In this document: in pieces, positions 12,890-20,192 of the stretch | Layout of the letters: each line of letters starts with the position of its first letter | How positions within the stretch are numbered: the stretch's first letter is position 1 | Source of the DNA: a bacterium | GTDB taxonomy: Bacteria > Actinomycetota > Acidimicrobiia > Acidimicrobiales > CATQHL01 | DNA length: 20,192 bases | Direction of reading: 5' to 3' | NCBI GenBank assembly: GCA_026713745.1 | Contig: JAPONU010000298.1 | Span: forward strand, 1-20,192 | Program-made: the position numbers and the translations under genes | The notes under the pieces: generated by a model | What the model saw: the letters and a program-made list of their open reading frames with translations, nothing else | Database searches by the model: none | Told to the model about the DNA's origin: nothing

Positions 12890-15800
12890 TGTGCGGGATC
12901 GTGGCGGTCCTCAGCCGCCCGCCCGGCCGGAGGTCCCCGTCGGGACCCGAGATCACCGAACTGCTCGCCGGCAGTACAGGGGATGCCGGCGCCCGGCAGG
13001 TGGCGAGACGGCTCGCCGGCCCGGCAGGCCTCACCAGCCTGGTGCGCGACGCTGATCTGCGGGCCGAGGTGACCGCAGCCGCCGGGCGGATCAGCTGTGA
13101 CGACGCGACGCCGGCTGATGCGCTCTGGAGTATCCGCGAGGACCGGCTGGCCACGGCGCAGGCGGTGGCGGACCTGCTCGGCCCCGACGCGCCGGAGGCG
13201 ACGGAGGGTCTCGTGGCGGGATGGTGGGCGATCCAGGTGGCGCTGTCGGCGCTGGATCGCCTCGAGGTGCGCGGGCGCGACTCGGCGGGAATCGCCGTGA
13301 TGGTGACCTCGGAGGGCTCGCAGGAGTCATGCCCGGCCGTGAGCGACCCGCTGGGACGTTCCGGCAGCCGCTGGCGCGACGGCGATGTCACGGTCCACGT
13401 CCACAAGACAGCGGTGGAGGTCGGGGAACTGGGTGACAACACGAGGGTGCTGCGGGCGGCACTGGCCGACGACGCCGCGCTGCGGGCGGCGCTGGCGCGA
13501 CCTGGAGCACGCTGTGGTGTCCTGGCGCACACGCGCTGGGCCAGCGTGGGCCTCATCACAGAGCCCAACGCCCACCCCGTGGCGTCGCTGCCTTCCGACG
13601 GCGAACCCTGGGTCCTGGCGGCAGTGAACGGCGATGTCGACAATTTCAATGCGGTCCTCGGCCGCTTCGACCTGTCCTACCCCCCGGCGGTGACGACCGA
13701 CGCAAGGGTTGTGCCCGGTCTGGCGCGCCGGCTCCGGGACTCGGGGCGATCCGATCGGGCGGCGTTCGCGGCGGCCGTGGCGAGCTTCGAAGGGTCCCAC
13801 GCCATCGTCTCGCTCAGCAGCGACAACCCCGCGAGGCTGCTGCTGGCCCGGCGGGGCAGCGGCCAGGCGCTCTATGTCGGACTTGCCAGCGACGCCTTCG
13901 TGGTGGCGTCGGAGCCCTACGGGCTCGTGGAGCAGACCGGGGACTACCTCCGCTTCGACGGTGGCGACGCCGCCGGGGGCGAGATCGTCCGGTTGGACGC
14001 CACCGGCGCCGGCGAGACATCCGGCGTCACCCGCTGGTCCTACGACGGCGCCGAACTGGAACTGCCGGCGGTGACGCGGTCGGAGATCACGACGCGCGAC
14101 ATCGATCGCAAGGGCTACCCGCACTTCCTGCTCAAGGAGATCAGCGAGTCGCCCGGATCGTTCGCCAAGACGCTGGCGGGCCGGCTCGCCGGCGACCGGG
14201 GCGACCGCAGGGTCGTGCTGGAGGGCGTCCTGCCGACCGGCCCGGACCTGCCGCGCCGGATCGTGGTCATCGGCCAGGGCACAGCGGCGGTGGCCGCCCG
14301 AGCCGTCGCGGACATCATCGGCGCCGAACTCTCGGGCGTGGGTGTGGAGGTGGCGAGTCGGGCCGCCAGCGAACTGTCGGGGTTCTACCTGCGCGACGAC
14401 ATGTCCGATCACCTCGTGGTGGCGATCAGCCAGTCCGGCACCACGACCGACACCAACCGCACCGTCGACCTGGTCCAGGCGCGCGGCGCCTGGGTCGTCG
14501 GCGTCGTGAACCGCCGCGAGAGCGATCTCGCCGCCCGGGCCGACGGGGTGCTGTACACCTCCGACGGGCGGGACGTGGAGATGAGCGTTGCCTCCACCAA
14601 GGCTTTCTACGCCCAAGTGGCCGCGGGGTTCCTGCTGGCCTGTGCAACCGCGGAGTTCTTCGGGGTGGCGTCGGACCCGGCGCGCCGGTCGGCGTTGCTG
14701 GAGGCACTCGAGCGATTGCCCGACTCCATGGCCGAGGTGCTGGCGGCGCGCTCGCGGATCGCCGACATCGCCCAGCGGCTCGCCCCGGCGCGGCGGCACT
14801 GGGCCACCGTCGGCAACGGCCGCAACCGGCTGGCGGCCGAGGAGGTGCGGATCAAACTCTCGGAGTTGTGCTACCGGTCCGTGGCCTGTGACATCACCGA
14901 GGACAAGAAGCACGTCGACCTTTCCGCTGAGCCGTTGACTCTGGTCTGCGCGGTGGGCCTCGACCGTTCGACCGCCCGTGACGTGGCCAAGGAGGTGGCC
15001 ATCTACTCGGCGCATCGCGGTGCGCCGGTGACCTTCACCGACGACGCCGAGTTGGCCCGCGCCTGCGGGGATTCGGTGCTGTTGCCGGTGGTCCATCCAG
15101 ACGTGGCCTTCGTGCTGGCGACGATGGCCGGTCACCTGTTCGGCTACGAGGCGGCTCTCGCCATCGACGCCTGCGCCGAGCCGCTGCGGCGCACCCGGGG
15201 AGCGATCGAGGCCGCCCTGGATGCCGAACCCGACGGCGCCGTCGCCGATGCCGAGACGATGCTCGCCCGGCTGGGGGCCGAGATCACCGCGGGCGCGGAG
15301 CAGTTCGGGCGCCGACTGCGCGACGGCGGCTATGACGGCCACCTTCCCGCCGCGACCGCACTGCGGCTCGACGGGCTGTTCCGCTACGCCCTCGGTGTGC
15401 TGCCGCTGGCCGCCTTCGAGATCGACTTCGGCGAGATGGGGACGCCGGCGGGGGTCCTGGAGCGGCTGCTGTCGGCGCTCACCGAGGCCATCGAGGAGTT
15501 GACCCGTCCCGTCGATGCCATCCGCCACCAGGCCAAGACGGTCACCGTGGGGATCTCCCGCAGCGAGGAGGCTCTGCTCCGGGTCCCCCTCACCGAGGCC
15601 GTACAGGCGGCCGGTGCGGTGGGCGAACGTCTCAGCTACGACACGCTGTCCGCCCTTGCGGGGTTGGATCGGGCGGTCTCGCGGGTCACCGGCCACATCC
15701 GCTACGCCATCGACGGCGAGCGGATCGAGATCGCCGACCGCTCCGGGGTTGCGGCCGACATCGAGTCGCGAGTCGGCGCTGATTCCATGCTGCGGGGCAC

Positions 15801-16125
15801 CAAGCGCCAGGTCAGCCGCGAGCGCAGCGTGCTGCTGACGCGGGGCCTGCGGGATGGACGCCTCATCCTGCTGGTACCCGAGATCAAGGGCGGCGAGGTG
15901 GTCGGCCTCGTGCTACTGCATGTCGAGTTGCACGAGCGGTTGGAGCCGCCCACCGCCGCCGATGTGCTCAGGCGTTACCGCGACCGCTTCAGCCGGCTGC
16001 GGTACGCGGTCACCGAGACCGAAGCCTTCTTCGACGAGGCGGTCCTCGCAGAGGTGCCCACCGAGGATCTGCTGATGGGCGACCTCGCTGCGGTGGCGTC
16101 GCGCTGGCGCGGGGAATCACCGTGA
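12889..16125 (+). CDS. glmS: oversized GlmS-like glutamine:fructose-6-phosphate amidotransferase
   Basis: By homology it makes glucosamine-6-phosphate from fructose-6-phosphate and glutamine. At 1078 residues it is far longer than GlmS (about 610). MCGIVAVL gives the Ntn nucleophile C2. After an extra segment of about 95 residues (10-105) the glutaminase domain resumes with LEVRGRDSAG (125-134), HTRW (214-217), NG (247-248) and D271. KGYPHFLLKEI (408-418) is the usual linker. SIS1 has SQSGTT (514-519) and ASTKAF (568-573); SIS2 has GNGRNR (642-647), E659 and KKH (673-675). The GlmS tail AKSVTVE appears as QAKTVTVG (881-888, K883), but after about 115 additional residues and before a 190-residue C-terminal extension of unknown type. 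Catalytic residues I could align are kept, so activity is likely; the extra parts are unassigned. Confidence 0.88.
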   Translation: MCGIVAVLSRPPGRRSPSGPEITELLAGSTGDAGARQVARRLAGPAGLTSLVRDADLRAEVTAAAGRISCDDATPADALWSIREDRLATAQAVADLLGPDAPEATEGLVAGWWAIQVALSALDRLEVRGRDSAGIAVMVTSEGSQESCPAVSDPLGRSGSRWRDGDVTVHVHKTAVEVGELGDNTRVLRAALADDAALRAALARPGARCGVLAHTRWASVGLITEPNAHPVASLPSDGEPWVLAAVNGDVDNFNAVLGRFDLSYPPAVTTDARVVPGLARRLRDSGRSDRAAFAAAVASFEGSHAIVSLSSDNPARLLLARRGSGQALYVGLASDAFVVASEPYGLVEQTGDYLRFDGGDAAGGEIVRLDATGAGETSGVTRWSYDGAELELPAVTRSEITTRDIDRKGYPHFLLKEISESPGSFAKTLAGRLAGDRGDRRVVLEGVLPTGPDLPRRIVVIGQGTAAVAARAVADIIGAELSGVGVEVASRAASELSGFYLRDDMSDHLVVAISQSGTTTDTNRTVDLVQARGAWVVGVVNRRESDLAARADGVLYTSDGRDVEMSVASTKAFYAQVAAGFLLACATAEFFGVASDPARRSALLEALERLPDSMAEVLAARSRIADIAQRLAPARRHWATVGNGRNRLAAEEVRIKLSELCYRSVACDITEDKKHVDLSAEPLTLVCAVGLDRSTARDVAKEVAIYSAHRGAPVTFTDDAELARACGDSVLLPVVHPDVAFVLATMAGHLFGYEAALAIDACAEPLRRTRGAIEAALDAEPDGAVADAETMLARLGAEITAGAEQFGRRLRDGGYDGHLPAATALRLDGLFRYALGVLPLAAFEIDFGEMGTPAGVLERLLSALTEAIEELTRPVDAIRHQAKTVTVGISRSEEALLRVPLTEAVQAAGAVGERLSYDTLSALAGLDRAVSRVTGHIRYAIDGERIEIADRSGVAADIESRVGADSMLRGTKRQVSRERSVLLTRGLRDGRLILLVPEIKGGEVVGLVLLHVELHERLEPPTAADVLRRYRDRFSRLRYAVTETEAFFDEAVLAEVPTEDLLMGDLAAVASRWRGESP

Positions 16126-16526
16126 TCGGCATCGACATCGTGGACGTGCCGCGCTTTCGTGCCCTGCTGGCGCGCCGCCCGAGGATTGCCGAGCGACTCT
16201 TCACTCCCGCCGAGCGGGAGTACGCCGAGACCCGCGCCGACCCGGCTGAGCGGTTGGCGGCACGCTTCGCCGCCAAGGAGGCCGTGATGAAGGCGCTCGG
16301 CGCCGGCTTCGGGGATGTGGCGTTCAAGGACATGGAGGTCGTGCGCGCCCCCGGCGGCAAACCCGGGGTGCGCCTGTCGGGCCACGCCGCGGCCCGCGCC
16401 CAGAGAGCGGGCGTGACGGGCTGGCACCTGAGCCTGTCCCACACGGCCACCTCCGCGGTGGCGGTGGCCGTCGCCACCGGTTCGATCGTCCCGTACGCCG
16501 AGTCGCCGACCGACGATCCGTCGTGA
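16122..16526 (+). CDS. acpS: holo-[acyl-carrier-protein] synthase
   Basis: AcpS transfers 4'-phosphopantetheine from CoA to a serine of acyl carrier protein. The 134-residue product starts MIGIDIVDVPRF with the Mg-binding aspartate D5, then has LFTPAEREYAE (27-37) and the second signature ARFAAKEAVMKALG (47-60) with E53. HLSLSHTATSAVAVAVA is the conserved C-terminal strand region. A polar tail of about 13 residues follows. The GTG at 16122 overlaps the preceding stop as GTGA, and its own stop overlaps nnr in the same way. acpS-nnr-alr is a conserved actinobacterial order. Confidence 0.96.
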   Translation: MIGIDIVDVPRFRALLARRPRIAERLFTPAEREYAETRADPAERLAARFAAKEAVMKALGAGFGDVAFKDMEVVRAPGGKPGVRLSGHAAARAQRAGVTGWHLSLSHTATSAVAVAVATGSIVPYAESPTDDPS

Positions 16527-17971
16527 TCCCTGTCGTCACTCCCCGCGAGATGGCGGCAATCGACGCCGCCGCTGCTGAGGGGACAGCGGCGCTCGTCGAG
16601 CGCGCCGGCGCTGCTGTCGCCGTGGCGGCCGCCGAGATGCTCACCGGAAGTAGTGATGGCGCTGGGGCAGTGGGCGGATCCGCCCGCCCGCCCGCCGCCC
16701 TGCGGCAGGCTCTACGCGGTCGCAGCGTGGTCGTGATTGCGGGTCGCGGGAACAACGGCGCGGACGGCCGCGCCGCGGCCCGCTACCTGCAACGTGCCGG
16801 CGCCGAGTGTGATGTCCGCCCGCCGGACGGCGCGCCCCTCTCCCCGTGCGACCTGCTGATCGACGCGGCCTACGGCACCGGACTGAACCGGCCCTGGACC
16901 CCGCCGGGCGGTGTCTCCGGCGCCGGCGGGGTTCTGGCCACCGACATCCCCTCCGGTGTCGACGGCCTTACCGGGGAGGTGCGCGGCGGTGCCTTGGCGG
17001 CCGTTCGCACTGTGACGTTCGCGGCGCTCAAGCCGGGCCTGCTGCTGCATCCGGGCCGGCGGCTGGCGGGGTCGATCAGCGTCGCCGACATCGGTCTGGA
17101 CGTCTCGGAGGCGACCGCGCACCTGCTGACCGATGCCGACGTGGCCGACCTCTGGCCCCGGCGGGAAGCTGATGCCCACAAGTGGCGGTCCGCCTGCTGG
17201 GTCGTGGCCGGCTCGCCGCCGATGCGCGGTGCGTCGTCGCTGGCCTCGCTGGCGGCGCTGCGGTCGGGGGCGGGATACGTGCGCCTCTCGGTACCGGGCG
17301 GCGAACCCGACGCCTCGGTCCCCACCGAGGTGGTGTTCCACCCGCTGCCCGGCGCCAACTGGCACGAGCACCTGGACACCTCCCGGTTCGGATCGCTGCT
17401 GGTCGGTCCCGGCCTGGGCCGCAGCCGGGAGGCGGCGGCCTCGGTGCGGGCGCTGGTCGGCCGGGTCACCGTGCCGCTGGTGATGGACGGCGACGCCCTG
17501 GCGGCTCTGGGCAGGGACTTCGCGTCGATCCTCGCCGGGGCACCCGCGCCGGTGATTCTCACGCCGCACGACGGGGAGTACGAGTTGCTGGCGGGGCACA
17601 GGCCCGGCGAGGACCGCCTGGCGGCGGCGCGGGCGCTGGCCGCCGCGGGCGCCACCGTGCTGCTCAAGGGATCCACCACCGTTGTGGCCACCCCGGACGG
17701 TGCCGCCCGCTTCGTGACCTCCGGCGACGCCCGGCTGGCCACCGCCGGCACCGGTGATGTGCTCGCCGGGATGATCGGCGCGCTGCTGGCGCAGGGTGTG
17801 GCACCGCTGGATGCAGCCTCACTGGCTGCGCAGGTGCACGGGATGGCCGGGGCGCTCGGTCCGCCCGTCGGTGGGATCGCCGGTGACCTGCTCGGAGCCA
17901 TCCCCGCTGCGCTCGCCGCCGCGCTGGAGCCGTCGCGGCAGCCCCCCGGCGGCGATCCGGGGACCGGCTGA
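16523..17971 (+). CDS. nnr: bifunctional NAD(P)H-hydrate epimerase / ADP-dependent dehydratase
   Basis: Nnr repairs hydrated NADH and NADPH: the N-terminal domain epimerises R and S hydrates and the C-terminal domain dehydrates the S form using ADP. The product has 482 residues. The YjeF_N domain shows IAGRGNNGADGRAAARYL (72-89), LIDAAYGTGLN (112-122) and TDIPSGVDGLTGEV (140-153). The dehydratase domain begins near HKWRSACWVVAGS (219-231), with SLASLAALRSGAGYVRL (239-255), TPHDGEYELL (347-356), LKGSTTVV (381-388) and the nucleotide loop TAGTGDVLAG (407-416). A low-complexity alanine/glycine linker occupies about 41-60. The GTG start overlaps the acpS stop. Confidence 0.96.
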   Translation: MIPVVTPREMAAIDAAAAEGTAALVERAGAAVAVAAAEMLTGSSDGAGAVGGSARPPAALRQALRGRSVVVIAGRGNNGADGRAAARYLQRAGAECDVRPPDGAPLSPCDLLIDAAYGTGLNRPWTPPGGVSGAGGVLATDIPSGVDGLTGEVRGGALAAVRTVTFAALKPGLLLHPGRRLAGSISVADIGLDVSEATAHLLTDADVADLWPRREADAHKWRSACWVVAGSPPMRGASSLASLAALRSGAGYVRLSVPGGEPDASVPTEVVFHPLPGANWHEHLDTSRFGSLLVGPGLGRSREAAASVRALVGRVTVPLVMDGDALAALGRDFASILAGAPAPVILTPHDGEYELLAGHRPGEDRLAAARALAAAGATVLLKGSTTVVATPDGAARFVTSGDARLATAGTGDVLAGMIGALLAQGVAPLDAASLAAQVHGMAGALGPPVGGIAGDLLGAIPAALAAALEPSRQPPGGDPGTG

Positions 17972-19116
17972 TGCGTCCCACCAAGGCCGTTGTGGACCTC
18001 GAGGCACTCACGGCCAACACCGTCGAACTCGCACGCCGGGCAGCACCCGCCGAGTTGTGCGCGGTGGTGAAGGCGGACGGTTACGGGCACGGGTCGGTGG
18101 CTGCCGGGCGTGCCGCGCTGGCCGGCGGTGCCACGTGGTTGGGGGTCGCTCTGGTGGAGGAGGGCGTGGAGCTGCGCGACGCGGGTGTGACGGCGCCGAT
18201 CCTGCTGCTCTCCGAGCCGCGGCCCAACGAGATGGTGGAGGTTGTGGAACACGACCTGCGTCCCTCGGTGTACAGCCCCGAAGGCCTCGCGGCGGCAGCG
18301 GCGGCAGCGGCGAACGCCGACCGTCGCCTGCCGGTACACCTCAAGATCGACACAGGGATGAATCGTGTCGGCGCCCGCCCCGACGATGGCCCATTGCTGG
18401 CACGCGCCATCGCTGCGAAAGCCGACCTGCAGCTGGAGGGCGTGTGGACCCACTGCGCCGTGGCCGACGAGTTGGACAACCCGTTCACCGACATCCAACT
18501 CGAGCGCTACGAGCGCGTCCTGGGATCGCTGCCGGACCGGGACGGTCTGCCGGGTCCTCCGCGTCGCCACGCCGCCAACTCCGCTCTGCTGCTCTCGGCG
18601 AGTCGGCCGGACGCGTCGCCGATCCGCCGCCGCGGCCGCTACGACATGGTTCGGGTCGGCATCGCGCTATACGGGCTGTCACCGGGCACCCGACTGGCAG
18701 GCGACATCAGCGGGCTGCAGCCGGTGATGGGACTGCAGGCCGAGGTGTCCTACGTCAAGGCGGTTCGTGCCGGTGAGGCGGTCTCCTACGGCCTTGCCCA
18801 CCGATTCGACTCCGACCGGCGGGTGGCGACGGTGGCCATCGGCTACGCCGACGGGGCGCGCCGCGACTACGGCCTGCGCGGTGGGCAGGTCCTCATCCGG
18901 GGGCGTCGCCGGCCCGTGGTGGGCGTGGTCACGATGGATCAACTCATGGTGGACTGCGGCCTCGACGGCGACGTGTCAGCCGGCGATGAGGTCGTCCTGA
19001 TCGGCAGCCAGGGCGACGAGAGCATCCGTGCCGAGGAGGTGGCGGCTCGCCTCGACACGATTCCGTACGAGGTGGTCTGCGATATCGGCCGGCGGGTGCG
19101 CCGCCACTACCGCTGA
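17971..19116 (+). CDS. alr: alanine racemase
   Basis: Alr is a PLP enzyme that makes D-alanine for peptidoglycan. The product has 381 residues. The PLP lysine is K34 in AVVKADGYGHG (31-41). HLKIDTGMNRVG (123-134) and the barrel strand RVGIALYGLSP (228-238) are typical, and the second catalytic residue is Y273 in AVSYGLAHRF. The C-terminal domain carries ATVAIGYADGARRDYG (286-301) and VVTMDQLMVD (319-328). The ATG at 17971 overlaps the nnr stop (TGATG). In many actinobacteria tsaE and tsaB follow alr; here a P1-family peptidase follows instead. Confidence 0.97.
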   Translation: MRPTKAVVDLEALTANTVELARRAAPAELCAVVKADGYGHGSVAAGRAALAGGATWLGVALVEEGVELRDAGVTAPILLLSEPRPNEMVEVVEHDLRPSVYSPEGLAAAAAAAANADRRLPVHLKIDTGMNRVGARPDDGPLLARAIAAKADLQLEGVWTHCAVADELDNPFTDIQLERYERVLGSLPDRDGLPGPPRRHAANSALLLSASRPDASPIRRRGRYDMVRVGIALYGLSPGTRLAGDISGLQPVMGLQAEVSYVKAVRAGEAVSYGLAHRFDSDRRVATVAIGYADGARRDYGLRGGQVLIRGRRRPVVGVVTMDQLMVDCGLDGDVSAGDEVVLIGSQGDESIRAEEVAARLDTIPYEVVCDIGRRVRRHYR

Positions 19117-19128
19117 GGTGGGCGCCCG

Positions 19129-20079
19129 GTGAGCCCGCGCGTCGGGGTGCCGCCGCTGGCCGGAGTCAGCGTCGGCCACTGGACCCACCCCGGTGGCCGC
19201 ACCGGCTGCACCGTGGTGTTGCTGCCCGACGGGACGGTGGCGTCGGTCGAGGTGCGCGGCGGCGCCCCTGCCAGCCGCGAGTTGGATCTGCTGGCACCGG
19301 AGCGCACCGTCGAGGGTCCCGACGCGATCGTGCTCTCCGGCGGCTCGGCGTTCGGCTTGGCCTCCGCCGACGGCGTGGTGCGCTACTGCAGGGAGGCGGG
19401 TCGAGGCTTTCCGACCCCTGCCGGGCCGGTGCCCATCGTGGCGGGCATGTGCCTTTACGATCTGCGTCCCGGGGAGCCTCCGATCTGGCCCGATGCCGAC
19501 GCCGGCTACGAGGCGGCACGAACGGCGCTCCCGCCCGATGGCAACGGTCCGGTCGGCGGCTGGCCGGTGGGTCGGATCGGCGCCGGCGCCGCTGCGGTGG
19601 TCGGCACGTGGCGCCCGGTCCGCAATCGAGGCGGGTTGGGCTCGGCGCAACTGTCCTTCGAGGCGGGTTCAGGAGAGGCGGCCGTTGTGGTGGCCTTGCT
19701 GGCCGTGAACGCCGTCGGAGACCTCGACGACGGCTCGGTGGCCGACGAACTGCGCAGCGGTGACTTCCGCCCGCCGGAGCGCCCGCCTCTGGGGACCAGC
19801 ACGACAATCGGGGTGATCCTCACGAATGTCGTGCTCAGCAAGACGCAGTGCCTGCTGGTCGCCCAGAGCGGCCACGACGGTCTGGCGCGCGCCCTCATGC
19901 CCGCACACACCCGCTTCGACGGCGACGCTCTGATCGCCGCCTCGGTCGGGGATCTGGAGGCCTCACTCGACGGCGTTCGCATCGCGGCCACCGTGGCCGT
20001 CGGCGACGCTGTACGCGCCGCGGTCGAAGCCGGCCGCCGGACCGGCGCTCCCGGGGACCGCCGGGAGACCGCCGGGTAA
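19129..20079 (+). CDS. P1-family peptidase (DmpA/NylC-like, S58)
   Basis: Family members are self-processing Ntn-type hydrolases that act as beta-peptidyl aminopeptidases or on nylon oligomers. The cellular substrate here is unknown. The product has 316 residues. Diagnostic parts are VGHWTHPGGRTGCTVVL (15-31), VLSGGSAFGLASADGV (68-83), RIGAGAAAVVG (149-159) and LGTSTTIGVILTN (221-233), then a helix KTQCLLVAQSGHDGLARA and HTRFDGDALIAAS. In relatives the chain is cut before the nucleophilic Thr or Ser, usually as N-T-T; here the pair is S224-T225, so the residue before the expected nucleophile is serine. No signal peptide is seen. The GTG at 19129 lies 12 nt after alr. The stop TAA overlaps the next ATG. 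Confidence 0.88.
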   Translation: MSPRVGVPPLAGVSVGHWTHPGGRTGCTVVLLPDGTVASVEVRGGAPASRELDLLAPERTVEGPDAIVLSGGSAFGLASADGVVRYCREAGRGFPTPAGPVPIVAGMCLYDLRPGEPPIWPDADAGYEAARTALPPDGNGPVGGWPVGRIGAGAAAVVGTWRPVRNRGGLGSAQLSFEAGSGEAAVVVALLAVNAVGDLDDGSVADELRSGDFRPPERPPLGTSTTIGVILTNVVLSKTQCLLVAQSGHDGLARALMPAHTRFDGDALIAASVGDLEASLDGVRIAATVAVGDAVRAAVEAGRRTGAPGDRRETAG

Positions 20080-20192
20080 TGCCGCCGGAGCCTCGGGGAG
20101 GTCCCCAGCACATCCCGCGTCCGGCTGGTGTCCGGCCGGGGGCCGCGGCACCGTGGCGGGATTTGGGGCCGGGCGAGCGCCGGGTGGATCTC
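20079..20192 (+). CDS. N-terminal fragment of an unidentified gene (cut by window end)
   Basis: An ATG at 20079 overlaps the TAA of the peptidase gene (TAATG), and the frame stays open for 38 codons to the window edge. The peptide begins MPPEPRGGPQHIPRP and includes AGVRPGAAAPWRDLGPGE, then RRVDL. The proline-rich RPxxxRPGxxxPW pattern followed by a short polar stretch vaguely recalls N-termini of some Nudix (CoA pyrophosphatase-like) proteins, but no catalytic motif lies inside the window, so I assign no function. The stop/start overlap and unbroken frame are the evidence that it is a real gene. Confidence 0.5.
   Translation, partial: MPPEPRGGPQHIPRPAGVRPGAAAPWRDLGPGERRVDL

Noticed and set aside
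13327..15696. 789-codon minus-strand ORF opposite the GlmS-like gene
   Set aside because: Long antisense ORFs are expected opposite GC-rich coding DNA. The sense frame has clear catalytic motifs throughout; the antisense product is low-complexity and Arg/Gly/His-rich.
16870..18570. 566-codon minus-strand ORF opposite nnr and alr
   Set aside because: It overlaps two well-supported enzymes and has no motif of its own.
17796..18776. 326-codon plus-strand ORF across nnr and alr
   Set aside because: It is an out-of-frame shadow, Arg/Gly/Pro-rich, overlapping two clear genes.

Overview
The window is about 20 kb of GC-rich (roughly two thirds G+C by eye), densely coding DNA with every gene on the + strand. 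It is chromosomal housekeeping DNA: the spc and alpha ribosomal-protein operons, then truA, rplM-rpsI, and a cell-envelope block. High GC, many GTG starts, a four-cysteine (zinc-binding) S14, a zinc-free S4 inside the alpha operon, and the order rplM-rpsI-glmM-glmS-acpS-nnr-alr point to Actinomycetota. The overall protein style suggests a deep lineage such as Acidimicrobiia; this is inferred from gene order and motifs, not from a search.

Region 1 (1-5730): end of the S10/spc cluster, rpsQ(partial)-rplN-rplX-rplE-rpsZ-rpsH-rplF-rplR-rpsE-rpmD-rplO-secY, with gaps of 0-54 nt and several stop/start overlaps. Region 2 (5731-6031): the largest non-genic gap, mostly filled by five near-identical 46-bp tandem repeats that are copies of the 3' end of secY. 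Region 3 (6032-9872): adk, then infA-rpmJ-rpsM-rpsK-rpsD-rpoA-rplQ. The map gene often found between adk and infA is absent, and infA appears to start with CTG. The rpsM-rpsK spacer holds a perfect 20-bp GC palindrome. Region 4 (9888-11555): truA, then rplM-rpsI with a candidate leaderless promoter and a hairpin after rpsI. Region 5 (11603-20192): glmM, a 1078-residue GlmS-like protein, acpS, nnr, alr (all overlapping by 1-4 nt), a P1-family (DmpA/NylC-like) Ntn-type peptidase, and the first 38 codons of another gene.

The ribosomal genes supply the large- and small-subunit proteins together with the SecY translocon, adenylate kinase, IF-1 and the RNA polymerase alpha subunit. The envelope block combines hexosamine supply for UDP-GlcNAc (GlmS then GlmM), D-alanine supply for peptidoglycan (Alr), activation of acyl carrier protein (AcpS) and repair of damaged NAD(P)H (Nnr).

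Most notable observations: (i) the secY-tail repeat array, whose units each carry a Shine-Dalgarno-like GGGAG, an ATG and a TGATG stop/start junction, giving a chain of nested mini-ORFs between secY and adk; (ii) the oversized GlmS-like enzyme, which keeps every catalytic residue I could map but carries three extra segments of about 95, 115 and 190 residues; (iii) the CTG start of infA; (iv) the structured spacer between rpsM and rpsK. I see no mobile element, tRNA, CRISPR array or defence system.
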